Source: Sphingomonas bisphenolicum (GTDB lineage Bacteria; Pseudomonadota; Alphaproteobacteria; Sphingomonadales; Sphingomonadaceae). Taken from it: a stretch of DNA of 64,000 nucleotides. Positions 43,104 through 52,327 of the stretch are shown piece by piece. The DNA is taken from assembly GCF_024349785.1 (NCBI RefSeq), contig NZ_AP018817.1:1829501-1893500 (forward strand), written 5' to 3'. Each line of letters starts with the position of its first letter. Position 1 is the stretch's first letter. The notes beneath the pieces were generated by a model. It saw only the letters and a list, made by a program, of their open reading frames with translations. It was not told the DNA's origin and searched no databases. A program made the position numbers and the translations under genes.

Positions 43104-45467
43104 ATGAAGATGGCGGCGGCGGTCCTGATGGGATCGGCCGCCTTGACCGGCGGCATGGCGCAGGCTGCGGAAGGCGATGCGGGCGACGGCGCGATCGTCG
43201 TCGTGACGGCGCGGTTGCGCGAGGAAGACCCGCAGCAGGTGCCCGCCGCGCTCAGCATCGTCAGTGGCGAGGAACTGACCCGCACCTATACGGTCAATGT
43301 CAGCCAGTTGAGCCAGTTGGTGCCGGCGCTCAATTATTCGTCCGCCAATCCCCGCAACACCGCCTTCACCATTCGCGGGCTGGGGTCGAGCGTGGTGGCG
43401 GTGAGCCAGGCCAATGACGGGCTGGAGCCGGGCGTGGGTTTCTATGTCGATGGCGTCTATCATGCCCGGCCGGCGACGGCGGCGTTCGACTTCACCGATA
43501 TCGAGCGGGTCGAGGTGCTGCGCGGGCCGCAGGGGACGTTGTTCGGCAAGAACACGACAGCGGGCGCGATCAACATCCTGTCGAAAAAGCCCGGTTTCGA
43601 CTGGGGCGGGGAAGCGGAACTATCCTATGGCAGCCGCAATTTCCGGCAGGCCAGGGCGGCGGTGACGGGACCGGTCGCCGGGGACGTGCTGGCGTTCCGC
43701 CTGTCGGGATCGGTGACGCGGCAGGACGGTTCCATCCGCAATATCGTGCGGGACGAGGATCAGAATGAAATCCATAATGACGCGATCCGCGGGCAATTGC
43801 TGTTCGCGCCATCGGACGATTTTTCGCTGCGGCTGATCGGCGACTGGTCGAATTTCAAGAATAACTGCTGCGCGCAGGTGCATGTGCGCGTTGCGCCGAC
43901 GCTCAAGCCCGCCGCCCAGCAATATGCCGCGCTGGCCGCCAACGCGCCGGGTGGCGCCTATGCTCCGCCGAGCACCAATCCCTATGACCGGGTGACCGAC
44001 AATGACGCGCCGCTGGGCGTGGACACCAATGAGGGCGGGGTGTCGGGCATCGCCGAGTGGAGGCTGGGCGGCGCGACGCTGACGTCGATCAGCGCCTGGC
44101 GCTTCTGGAACTGGGACGCGGGGAACGACCGCGACTATACCGGGCTGCATATCCAGACGACCCAGCATATCCCATCGCGGCAGGACCAGTTTTCCCAGGA
44201 ATTCCGCATCGGTTCCAACACGCCCGGCAACGTCGACTATGTCGCGGGCCTCTATTATTTCCACCAGAAGATCGTGGGCCATCCTATCAGCATCTATGGG
44301 CCGCTGGCGACCTATTGGCTGCTGCCGGGGCGGCCTGCGAACCTGCTGGACGGTTACCAGACCGCCGGGCGTACCGATTTCCGGTCGGAAAGCTTCGGCA
44401 TTTTCGGCGAGGTGACATGGCGGCCGCTGGCGCGTCTGGCCGTCACTGGCGGCATCCGCTATACCTATGAGGAGAAAGACGGCGTCTATGACGTGACCGC
44501 CTTTGGCGGGCTTACCAGCGGACTGACGCCGGCGCTGGTGAGCGACAAGAATTCGATCCTGCGCAGCCAGTCCTATAGCGCCCATCTGGGCGATGGCAGC
44601 GCATCGGGCCGGGTGAACATCGCCTATGACCTGACCGACAGGGTGATGGCCTATGCCAGTTTCGCGCGCGGGCAGAAGTCGGGCGGGATCAACATGTCGG
44701 GCCTGCCGGTCTATCCCGCCGGTGTGCCGGGCCATGCGTCGGGCGACCCGATCCTGAGCACGGTGACGGTGCGGCCGGAGAAGAACAGCACATGGGAGGG
44801 CGGGGTCAAGACCCGGCTGCTGGACGACGCGCTGACCTTCAACATCGACGCCTATTATACCCGCGTCACCGATTTCCAGGCCAATGTGGTGGACAGTGCG
44901 GCGGTGATCGCGCTGCGCAGCTATCTGGCCAATATTCCCAAGGTGACGGTCAAGGGGATCGAGTTCGACGCCGCAGCGCGAGTGGGGACACGGCTGACGC
45001 TGCGGGCGGCGGGGGCCTATTCGGATGGCGTCTATTCCAGCTATCCCAAGGGACCATGCCCGATCGAGAAGACAGGCAGCGGCACGGCGCAATGCGACCT
45101 GTCGGGGCAGGCTATGCCGGGCCTGCCCAAATGGACCGGATCGGCGGGCGGCGAATATCGCCTGCCGGTGTCGATGGCGGGCCGCGAGGGCGAGGTCGTG
45201 CTGCGCGCCGACGCGGTGACGCGGACGAAGATTTTCGGTGATGCGACCGGGTCGGCCTATACCGTCATCAAGGGCTATACGCTGGTCAATGGCAGCATCG
45301 GCTATCGCACGCCGCGTTGGGAGGTGGCGGTGTTCGCGCGGAACATCTTCGACAAAAATTATATGCAGAACCTGACCGTGCAGGCCGGCAATAGCGGGCT
45401 GATCGTCGGCACACCGAGCGATCCGCGCACCATCGGCGTGACGTTGCGCACCGCGCTGGGCGGCTGA
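43104..45467 (+). CDS. TonB-dependent outer-membrane receptor
   Basis: 787 residues from ATG 43104, chosen because it begins a normal signal peptide (MKMAAAVLMGSAALTGGMAQA); ATG 43077 would add an acidic leader. A TonB-box-like GAIVVVTARLREED is followed by the plug domain with NTAFTIRGLGSS, VEVLRGPQGTLFGKNTTAGA and a 22-strand barrel. Active importer of a siderophore, vitamin or glycan; substrate unknown. The protein ends TLRTALGG instead of an aromatic terminal residue, which is unusual for outer-membrane barrels. It stands alone, with no adjacent transporter genes. Confidence 0.92.
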   Translation: MKMAAAVLMGSAALTGGMAQAAEGDAGDGAIVVVTARLREEDPQQVPAALSIVSGEELTRTYTVNVSQLSQLVPALNYSSANPRNTAFTIRGLGSSVVAVSQANDGLEPGVGFYVDGVYHARPATAAFDFTDIERVEVLRGPQGTLFGKNTTAGAINILSKKPGFDWGGEAELSYGSRNFRQARAAVTGPVAGDVLAFRLSGSVTRQDGSIRNIVRDEDQNEIHNDAIRGQLLFAPSDDFSLRLIGDWSNFKNNCCAQVHVRVAPTLKPAAQQYAALAANAPGGAYAPPSTNPYDRVTDNDAPLGVDTNEGGVSGIAEWRLGGATLTSISAWRFWNWDAGNDRDYTGLHIQTTQHIPSRQDQFSQEFRIGSNTPGNVDYVAGLYYFHQKIVGHPISIYGPLATYWLLPGRPANLLDGYQTAGRTDFRSESFGIFGEVTWRPLARLAVTGGIRYTYEEKDGVYDVTAFGGLTSGLTPALVSDKNSILRSQSYSAHLGDGSASGRVNIAYDLTDRVMAYASFARGQKSGGINMSGLPVYPAGVPGHASGDPILSTVTVRPEKNSTWEGGVKTRLLDDALTFNIDAYYTRVTDFQANVVDSAAVIALRSYLANIPKVTVKGIEFDAAARVGTRLTLRAAGAYSDGVYSSYPKGPCPIEKTGSGTAQCDLSGQAMPGLPKWTGSAGGEYRLPVSMAGREGEVVLRADAVTRTKIFGDATGSAYTVIKGYTLVNGSIGYRTPRWEVAVFARNIFDKNYMQNLTVQAGNSGLIVGTPSDPRTIGVTLRTALGG

Positions 45468-45674
45468 GGCGCGCCCCGTGCCTGGTCGCGGGCGCGGGGC
45501 TTGGGCGTTGAGATGCCTGCCGAAAATTCCGTTCGCCGCAGTCATGAGATTTTCATGTTGCGCTGCAAAAAGAAATCTGGTCCCTTGTGAACAGCGGTGG
45601 AACAGGCCCTTAAGCCTTCAGTAACCATAGAGGGCGCATGTTCCATCCTACGACTTCAAGTCGGAGGGCATGAC

Positions 45675-46223
45675 ATGGGTACGAGTGCAAGACCGGCGGA
45701 TGGGGCTGTAACCCTGGCGGAACTGCGAGAGTTCGCAAGCTTCTCATCCTCCACGCAACGCTATATTCGCCGATCGCTGGATATCGGGCTGCATCGCCGC
45801 GACGCGATGAAGCTGTGGTCCCGCGACATGGTCGAGGAAGCCTCCATCCGGGCGCAGGCGCGCATCTATGGACGGCTGGACGAGATCAAGGCGCATGTCC
45901 CCGATGACAGCGGTCTGGAGCAGGTGGAGCCGTTCATGGCGCCGCTGGTGACCATCTCCGCCTTCGACCTGGGCCAGGACCGGCTGGGCAGCTTTTCCTC
46001 CTACCGCTTCCTCTACGAGCGACTGCTGGGCGCGGGGGCGCGGCCCTGGTTGCCGGGCGCCTTCTGCGCCGCGGCCAGCCTGCCGCACCTCCACCCCGAA
46101 AAGCGGCGCGCGCTGCTCCAGTCGATCAGCGAGGCGGCGGCGACGGCGGTGGGCTGGTCCAATCGCGAACCGACCTTCTACCCCGAATGGGTGGAGAAGG
46201 TGGATCTTTCCAAGGCGAACTGA
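45675..46223 (+). CDS. Hypothetical protein
   Basis: 182 residues, not recognised. Hydrophilic, mostly helical, with TLAELREFASFSSSTQRYIR near the start and HLHPEKRRALLQSISEAAAT near the end. ATG 45675 is supported by GGAGGG at seven bases. No signal peptide or membrane segment. A clear terminator follows, so it is its own transcription unit or the end of one. Confidence 0.7.
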   Translation: MGTSARPADGAVTLAELREFASFSSSTQRYIRRSLDIGLHRRDAMKLWSRDMVEEASIRAQARIYGRLDEIKAHVPDDSGLEQVEPFMAPLVTISAFDLGQDRLGSFSSYRFLYERLLGAGARPWLPGAFCAAASLPHLHPEKRRALLQSISEAAATAVGWSNREPTFYPEWVEKVDLSKAN

Positions 46224-46264
46224 GCTGGACCTTTGCGGTCCGGGCTCGTTCGTCTTAACGAAGA

Positions 46265-46299
46265 GGCCGCGTGGGGAGAGGGCCCTGCGCGGCCTTTTT
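46265..46299 (+). terminator. Rho-independent terminator
   Basis: GGCCGCG at 46265 pairs with CGCGGCC at 46288 and is followed directly by TTTTT. It ends the preceding hypothetical gene. Confidence 0.85.
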
Positions 46300-46352
46300 C
46301 ATGTCCATGGCGGCGGCGCTGGGCCAACGGCCGGCTTTGACGGGAGGGGTGG

Positions 46353-46763
46353 ATGATCGCGACGATGATGGTGATGGCCGCGCTGGCCCGGGCAAGCGAC
46401 ATCGGCGTCGCCGATCCGCAGCGGCGGGTACTGCTCGACGCGCTGCGGCCGGCGATCGAACGCGACCTGGGGCAGAAAGTGCAATTTGTGGTGCGGACGC
46501 TGCGGCGGCAGGACAGATGGGCCTTCGCCCATGTCGTGCCGCAGACGCGGGCCGGCGGGGCGATCGATTTCCGCAAGACGCGCCACGCCGAACGGGTGCG
46601 CGAGGGGATATTCGACGGGCCGGACGTCTATGCGCTGCTGGAGCAGAAGGACGGGCGGTGGATGGTGCGGGAGTTCGTGGTCGGGCCGACCGACGTGGCC
46701 TATGCGGCCTGGCCCGACGAGTTCGGCGCGCCGGCGGGCTTGTTGCAGTTGCGTACGCCTTAA
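46353..46763 (+). CDS. Hypothetical secreted protein
   Basis: 136 residues. A short signal-like leader (MIATMMVMAALARAS) precedes a small alpha/beta domain with ALRPAIERDLGQKVQFVVRT and GPDVYALLEQKDGRWMVREF, reminiscent of small periplasmic proteins of unknown function; I cannot assign a family. No partner gene is evident. Confidence 0.6.
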   Translation: MIATMMVMAALARASDIGVADPQRRVLLDALRPAIERDLGQKVQFVVRTLRRQDRWAFAHVVPQTRAGGAIDFRKTRHAERVREGIFDGPDVYALLEQKDGRWMVREFVVGPTDVAYAAWPDEFGAPAGLLQLRTP

Positions 46764-47450
46764 AGAGTTCAGCGTGCCCGGCAGGGAAGGTGCAAGACTT
46801 CAGGGAAAAGGCTCGTCATGGCGCCACCATCGGGTCAGTGGACGGTCCAGCGCCGAAGCCGGCTATGTTGCGACAGGGTTGATCGGCCAATGCTTGAGCG
46901 GATGCATAAATTCACGTCGGGCATAGGGAGGGCATTTATGCGCGCGTCGATGTGACGAGTGGGACTGTATCGTCGCGCCTGGACGTTCTTGGGAAGGACT
47001 GCATCCGCGCGAACGTCGTTCGATTTATGCCATGTCTTCGTCGGGTGGTCAGGCAACTTCGTGCGGTGAAGGACGCTGACCGACCATTTTTACCGCGCGG
47101 TCAGTGGGTGATGGACGCGCCGACGGAACGCCCGCTATGCGCGAGATGCTCTGGACTGGTGTCGTGCCGAAACCAGATCTGTCGTGCCATCTCACATGAG
47201 ATGGGTTGAGGCCGCGATCCGATCCTCATCCGACAGCTGTTGGTCAGGCAGGATCGTCAGGGCCTTTCGACATCGCGCCGATTTAAGCCGGTCGACGGCT
47301 ATCGGTGCGAACATCCGCCAGTGGATCAATCACAAATTATATTGATCGTTCGGCAGTGATAAAAATCACTATATTGATTAGCCTGACCGCTTTAGAAAAT
47401 TGGACAAGCCAAATCCGTCTGCAGAAGCGGTCGTCAAGAGGGGATACCAA
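46764..47450. other. Long gene-free leader region before the uronate-locus receptor
   Basis: About 690 bases without a convincing gene. The first half is high-GC and carries one weak dyad (CTGACCG at 47076, CGGTCAG at 47098). From about 47320 it becomes AT-rich and contains the repeats listed separately, with GAGGGG at 47439-47444 as the receptor's ribosome binding site. A promoter with operators for the uronate locus is the simplest reading. Confidence 0.5.
47338..47378. promoter_or_regulatory. Candidate operator: paired TATATTGAT repeats around a dyad
   Basis: TATATTGAT occurs at 47338-47346 and again at 47370-47378, 32 bases apart, close to three helical turns. Between them is the perfect dyad AGTGAT-AAAA-ATCACT (47355-47370). 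The arrangement lies about 75-110 bases upstream of the receptor start and looks like a binding site for a dimeric regulator, possibly the GntR protein encoded at 60584. Confidence 0.45.
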
Positions 47451-50426
47451 ATGCGCTATCATGAAGATGTCGCCAAATCGCATAGTCATTTTTTAGGTAG
47501 TCGCGCCGCATTGCTGCGCGCCGCGCTGCTGGGTGGAGCGTCGCTCCTTTTCATGGCCGGCACGGCGTCGGCCCAACAGGCGGCCGAAAGCGGTACGGCG
47601 GCGCCTGCGCCGCAAAGCGGCGTGGAAGGCAGCGCCGATACCGCGGGGCAAGACATCGTCGTCACGGCGTCGCGCCTGTCGCGCAGCGGATATACGGCGC
47701 CCACGCCTACGACCGTCATCGGCCAGGAATTTCTGGAATCGCGCGCCATTACCAATGTCGGCGATGCGATCAACCGGGTTCCCGCCTTCCGCGCGGCGGT
47801 GTCGCCCAATGCCGGCGGCCTCGGGAATACCGGCGCTTTCCTGGCGGATCTGCGCGGATTGGGACCGACGCGCACGCTTGTGCTGCTGGATCGGGGCCGT
47901 TTGCCGCAGACGATAGTGCCGGGCGTCACCACCACGGCGGGATCGACCGACCTGAACGTCATTCCGACGGTATTGATCCGCAATTCCGACGTCGTCACCG
48001 GGGGCGCGTCGGCGGCTTACGGGTCCGATGCGGTGGCAGGTGTCATCAATTTCCAGATCGACGACAAGTTCGAAGGTATCAAGGGGTCCGTCCAATATAG
48101 CCAGACCCGTTATAAGGACGCGAAGAGCAAGTTCGCCACCCTGGCCGGCGGCACCAGCTTCGCCGACGGACGCGGCCATATCGTCGCGGGTTTCGAATAT
48201 AATGATGATGGCGGGACTGGCTACTACAACACGGCGCGCGGATGGGGGCGGCAGGCGTGGAACAGCGCGGTCATCGCCAACCGGCCTGCCGGCACGCCCA
48301 GCACGGTCCTGGGTCCGAACGGCAACTATTATGGCGCGGCGAGCAGCGGCGGCGTGATCCAGACCGCCGGCGCGCTTCGCGGTCTGGCGTTCGTGCCGAC
48401 GGCGAATGGCGGGGTGACGACGACGACGTTCAGCCGGGGCCTCAGCAACATGACGGCGAGCCTCGACTTCTTTACGCCCGAGGCGCTCGCAGCGAATGCC
48501 GCCGCGGGAATCAACAACCTCAATACGCAGCAACTCAGGCCCGAACAGACGCGCTACAGCGCGATGGGCCGCGTGTCGTTCGACCTCAATGACAGCCTGA
48601 CCGTCTATGTCGAACCGCTTTATTCCAACGTCACCACCACGGGTATCATCCTGGTGCGTCGCGACGGCGCGGGCGCCGGCCCTGCGCTCAACATCGCGCG
48701 GGACAATCCTTATCTCGCCCAGGCGCTGACCGCGGAGCAACTGGCGCAGGTGCCGACGACAGGTCTGGCTATCGGCTATTCGGGACAGGCTTTCGGACCC
48801 AATGTCCGCCGCATCGAGAATGAGGTGATCCGGGTTCAGAGCGGCGTGAAGGGCGACCTGGGCGGATCTTGGAAATGGGACGCGTCCTATCTGTTCGGAC
48901 AGAATACATCGGACGTCCGGATCAGCAACAATTTCAACAACGTCAATTTCCGCAACGCGCTCGATGCGGTTTCGGTGGACGGCCAGATCGTTTGCCGCAA
49001 CGCCGCTGCCCGCGCCGCAGGGTGCGTGCCCATCAACATTCTTGGTACCCCCCATGTCTCGGACGCCGCCAAGTCCTACATTCTGGGCACCGCGACGGGC
49101 AGGGGCCGGACGAGGCTGCATGATTTCGCCGCGAACATCCAGGGTGAGCCTTTCTCTACCTGGGCCGGGCCGGTGTCGGTCGGCGTCGGCGCGGAATATC
49201 GGCGGGAATCGGTCGAACTGACGACCGACGCGCTGTCGCGATCGAATAGCTGGCTCTCGGGCACCGGGCTGACCCTTCCGCAAGTCAGCCAGAACGTCAA
49301 AGAAGTCTATGCTGAAGCCATCGTGCCGCTGGCGCAGGATATGGCCTTCGCGCGCAAGATAGAGTTCAACGGCGCCGCCCGCCTGACCGATTACAGCACG
49401 TCGGGCAGCGTCACCACCTGGAAGGCGGGTTTGACCTGGGAAGTGATCGATGGCCTGATGTTCCGCACCACGCGGTCGCGCGACATCCGCGCGCCTAACC
49501 TGATCGATCTGTTCACGCCCCAGACCCAGTCTCTGCCCTTGCCCGCCGATCCGCGTCCCGGAATCGCGGCTCCGACCAACAGCGCCGGATTCATCGTGGG
49601 CGGCAATGCCGACCTCAAGCCGGAAAAGTCGATCACCCAGACGGTCGGCGTGACCTGGCAGCCGTCCTTCCTGCGCGCGCTGCGCCTGTCGGTCGACTAT
49701 TATAATATCGGGATCAAGGACGCGATCACGTCCACCGGTACGCAGGGTGTCGTCAACAACTGCTTCGTCGGCGGGATTTATACGGGCAATAGCTGGTGCT
49801 CGCTGATCAGTTTCGCCAATAATGATCCTGTTGCGGGCCAGTTGACCGGCGTGCGCGGCATCACCGCCAACGTCGCGCAATTCAAGACCCGCGGCCTGGA
49901 TTTCCAGGCGACCTACAGCCAGAATCTGGACGATGTCGGCTTGGCGGGCACGCTGACGACCAACCTGCTAGCGACGCACGTCATGTCGTTCAAATCGTCC
50001 ATCGACGTGTCGACCCTGTTCCCCAACGGCATCGACCGTGCCGGTCAGACCGGCGCGCAGTTCGGTGGCCCGGCCGGCCTCCCCAAATGGTTGTTCAACC
50101 TGACGCTGGATTATGAACTGGACCGTCTCGGCCTGAACGCCAATGTCCGCTATGTGTCGCCTTCGAGCCAGAATAACGGATTGTTCGGGCCTGACGAGCC
50201 GGAATATAATCCGGCGCTGACCACCAGCATCAGCAACAATAATATCCCGGCGGTCGCCTATCTCGACCTGGGCGCGCGATACAGCTTTGGCGCGGACAAG
50301 CAGTTCACGGTCTATTTCAACGTCGACAATGTGTTCGACAAAGACCCGCCATTGCCCGCTAACGGCAGCGCCTATTATGATCTGATGGGCCGGACCTACA
50401 AGGGCGGCGTGCGGTTCAAATTCTAA
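47451..50426 (+). CDS. TonB-dependent receptor of the uronate locus
   Basis: 991 residues from ATG 47451, set by GAGGGG six bases upstream. A signal region (ALLGGASLLFMAGTASA, about 27-43) and a TonB-box-like DIVVTASRLSRSG precede the plug with GLGPTRTLVLLDRGRLPQ and VVTGGASAAYGSDAVAGVIN; the barrel ends in RFKF with a terminal aromatic residue. The plug style (NSDVVTGGASA) is that of the large sphingomonad receptors associated with glycan or aromatic uptake. Because esterase, GH2 and transporter genes follow on the same strand, it probably imports the glycan or glycoside substrate. Confidence 0.93.
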   Translation: MRYHEDVAKSHSHFLGSRAALLRAALLGGASLLFMAGTASAQQAAESGTAAPAPQSGVEGSADTAGQDIVVTASRLSRSGYTAPTPTTVIGQEFLESRAITNVGDAINRVPAFRAAVSPNAGGLGNTGAFLADLRGLGPTRTLVLLDRGRLPQTIVPGVTTTAGSTDLNVIPTVLIRNSDVVTGGASAAYGSDAVAGVINFQIDDKFEGIKGSVQYSQTRYKDAKSKFATLAGGTSFADGRGHIVAGFEYNDDGGTGYYNTARGWGRQAWNSAVIANRPAGTPSTVLGPNGNYYGAASSGGVIQTAGALRGLAFVPTANGGVTTTTFSRGLSNMTASLDFFTPEALAANAAAGINNLNTQQLRPEQTRYSAMGRVSFDLNDSLTVYVEPLYSNVTTTGIILVRRDGAGAGPALNIARDNPYLAQALTAEQLAQVPTTGLAIGYSGQAFGPNVRRIENEVIRVQSGVKGDLGGSWKWDASYLFGQNTSDVRISNNFNNVNFRNALDAVSVDGQIVCRNAAARAAGCVPINILGTPHVSDAAKSYILGTATGRGRTRLHDFAANIQGEPFSTWAGPVSVGVGAEYRRESVELTTDALSRSNSWLSGTGLTLPQVSQNVKEVYAEAIVPLAQDMAFARKIEFNGAARLTDYSTSGSVTTWKAGLTWEVIDGLMFRTTRSRDIRAPNLIDLFTPQTQSLPLPADPRPGIAAPTNSAGFIVGGNADLKPEKSITQTVGVTWQPSFLRALRLSVDYYNIGIKDAITSTGTQGVVNNCFVGGIYTGNSWCSLISFANNDPVAGQLTGVRGITANVAQFKTRGLDFQATYSQNLDDVGLAGTLTTNLLATHVMSFKSSIDVSTLFPNGIDRAGQTGAQFGGPAGLPKWLFNLTLDYELDRLGLNANVRYVSPSSQNNGLFGPDEPEYNPALTTSISNNNIPAVAYLDLGARYSFGADKQFTVYFNVDNVFDKDPPLPANGSAYYDLMGRTYKGGVRFKF

Positions 50427-50434
50427 CACGATTA

Positions 50435-50472
50435 CGCCCGGCACCGGAGCTTTTCGGCTCTGGCGCCGGGCG
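50435..50472 (+). terminator. Imperfect hairpin after the receptor gene
   Basis: CGCCCGGCACCGGAGC and GGCTCTGGCGCCGGGCG pair over about 15 positions around TTTTC. With no trailing T-run it may lower rather than stop read-through, giving more receptor than downstream enzymes. Confidence 0.6.
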
Positions 50473-50514
50473 TGGCATCCATCGGGTCCGGCGTTCTGCA
50501 AGGTCGATGTCGAC

Positions 50515-50528
50515 AGGAGGAAATCATC
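50515..50528 (+). promoter_or_regulatory. Strong Shine-Dalgarno followed by ATC, not ATG
   Basis: AGGAGG at 50515-50520 is followed by five bases and then ATC at 50526-50528, in the esterase frame. No ATG, GTG or TTG sits at the right distance: the next in-frame candidate is TTG 50544, and the previous is GTG 50472 inside the terminator-like hairpin. Confidence 0.6.
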
Positions 50529-52130
50529 CGCAGTCTCACCTCTTTGATAGCCATCGGCATCGGTTTGGCTGCATCGGCCAGCGCCGCGCCGGTCGCCAAG
50601 CAGAACCCGCACGTCACCCTCGATCAGGGGGCGATCGAAGGGATCGGAATGTCTTCGGGCGGGCAGGCTTATCTGGGCATTCCCTATGCTGCGCCGCCGG
50701 TGCGCGACCTGCGCTGGCGCGACCCGCAGCCGCCCAAGCGCTGGAACGGCACCTATCATGCGGACCATTATGCCCCGCAATGTACGCAGCCGCAGCGCGG
50801 GGTGATGACCAACCAATATTCGGGCGCGGAAATCGCCAGCGAGGATTGCCTCTACCTCAACGTCTGGACGACCGCCGCGCTGAAGAAGGCGCCGGTCATC
50901 GTCTATATTCATGGCGGTGGCTTCTATGTCGGATCGTCCAGCATGGCGCTCTACGGGGGCGAAGCGGTCAGCCGCGAAGGCGCGGTCTTCGTCAATTTCA
51001 ACTATCGCCTGGGCGCGCTGGGTTTCCTCGCGCACCCGGAACTCTCCGCGGAATCGTCGCACAAATCATCGGGCAACTATGCCTTTCTCGACCAGATCGC
51101 GGCGCTGCAATGGGTCCGGCGCAATATCGCGCGGTTCGGCGGCGATCCCGACAATGTGACGATCGCGGGCCAGTCCGCCGGCTCGATGTCCGTCGGCGCG
51201 CTGCAGGCCTCCCCGCTCGCGCGCGGCCTGTTCCATCGCGCCGTCGGCATGAGCGGCGCGGTCCTTGATGGCCCCAGCGCCATGGCGCCCTTGCCGGATG
51301 CAGAGAAGGAGGGCGTCAAGCTTCAGGCCTATTTGCGGGCCAAGTCGATCACGGAACTGCGCGCTCTGCCGGCCGACCGGATCGTTGTGCCACGCATCGC
51401 GGCTGGTCCCAAAATCGGTCCGGTGCAGGACGGCTATCTCTTTCCGCAACCTGTCGAACAGATTTTCGCACAATCCGCCCAGAATGACGTGCCGCTGTTG
51501 CTTGGCTTCACCCATGACGAATCCTTTGGCGGGCTTGGCCCGATACAAGGGCTGGAAGACTATCGGGCGAAAGCGAAGGCGAAATTCGGCGAGCAGGTTT
51601 CGACGTTCCTGAGCCTCTATCCGGCGTCGAATGACGAGCAGGCGCGCATGCAGGCGCGGGCGGCGGATCGTGACGGGACCATGGCGGTCGGCATGGATAG
51701 CTGGGCGCGAGCACAGGCGGCGCATGGGCGGTCCAGGATTTTCAGCTATGAATTCTCGCGCGCGCACAGCTTCGCGCCGGGTGTCGTGCTGACCGATCTC
51801 GATCCTGCTACGGCGGGGGCTTATCATACGTCCGAAGTGCCGTTCTGGCTCGGTACGCTGGACAGTTTCAACCAGTTCCGAACCACGCGCGCCTGGACGA
51901 GCGAGGACCGCCTATTCAGTCGGGCAATGACGCGTTCGCTGGTCGCTTTCGCCCGTACCGGCGATCCCAACAGTGCCGATTTGCACTGGCCCCGATATGA
52001 CCCGTCCAGCCGGACATTGCTGGAACTGGGCAAGGCTGCTGGTGCTGGCAATTGGCCTGACGCGCGCAAGCTCGACTTCTTCCGCTCCGTCGCGGTTCGT
52101 TCCGTCACCGGCGGGGCCGTGCGGGACTAA
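50526..52130 (+). CDS. Secreted type-B carboxylesterase/lipase
   Basis: About 534 residues counted from the ATC. A signal peptide follows at once (IRSLTSLIAIGIGLAASASA). Carboxylesterase type B features: SEDCLYLNVWT, oxyanion hole YIHGGGFYVGSS, nucleophile elbow AGQSAGSMS (Ser near 217), acid Glu region THDESFGGLG and the catalytic histidine in YHTSEVPFWLG. Expected to remove acyl or aryl esters from the imported substrate in the periplasm. The start is uncertain (ATC, TTG 50544 or GTG 50472). It lies between the receptor and GH2 genes. Confidence 0.88.
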   Translation: MRSLTSLIAIGIGLAASASAAPVAKQNPHVTLDQGAIEGIGMSSGGQAYLGIPYAAPPVRDLRWRDPQPPKRWNGTYHADHYAPQCTQPQRGVMTNQYSGAEIASEDCLYLNVWTTAALKKAPVIVYIHGGGFYVGSSSMALYGGEAVSREGAVFVNFNYRLGALGFLAHPELSAESSHKSSGNYAFLDQIAALQWVRRNIARFGGDPDNVTIAGQSAGSMSVGALQASPLARGLFHRAVGMSGAVLDGPSAMAPLPDAEKEGVKLQAYLRAKSITELRALPADRIVVPRIAAGPKIGPVQDGYLFPQPVEQIFAQSAQNDVPLLLGFTHDESFGGLGPIQGLEDYRAKAKAKFGEQVSTFLSLYPASNDEQARMQARAADRDGTMAVGMDSWARAQAAHGRSRIFSYEFSRAHSFAPGVVLTDLDPATAGAYHTSEVPFWLGTLDSFNQFRTTRAWTSEDRLFSRAMTRSLVAFARTGDPNSADLHWPRYDPSSRTLLELGKAAGAGNWPDARKLDFFRSVAVRSVTGGAVRD

Positions 52131-52144
52131 ATGATTTTATTATA

Positions 52145-52168
52145 GATGCAGGGCTGCACCCCTGCATC
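52145..52168. promoter_or_regulatory. Nine-base hairpin between esterase and GH2 genes
   Basis: GATGCAGGG and CCCTGCATC pair perfectly around CTGCAC, preceded by the AT run ATTTTATTATA. It may be a weak terminator, a processing site or part of an internal promoter in the 197-base gap. Confidence 0.45.
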
Positions 52169-52327
52169 GGCTGGTCCGGCAGTCGGTTTTCTGTCGGCCA
52201 CCGGATCAGCATTTTTGTGGTGCTATGCAGTGGACGGCCAAGTGGGGCCAATTGGATTGACAACCAAGGCGCTCCAATGCAGCGTGGTCATACCAGTTTG
52301 AAAAACTATCCTGTTCAGGAGAGAGCC

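Noticed and set aside
47076..47104. CTGACCG / CGGTCAG dyad as a terminator
   Set aside because: Seven-base arms with a long AT loop and no T-run; not convincing.
47493..49880. Long minus-strand frame opposite the TonB receptor
   Set aside because: No domain or signal; an antisense shadow of a receptor with strong conserved motifs.
50472..50525. GTG at 50472 as the esterase start
   Set aside because: It lies in the arm of the terminator-like hairpin, has no ribosome binding site and would place 18 non-signal residues before the signal peptide. Kept only as an alternative.
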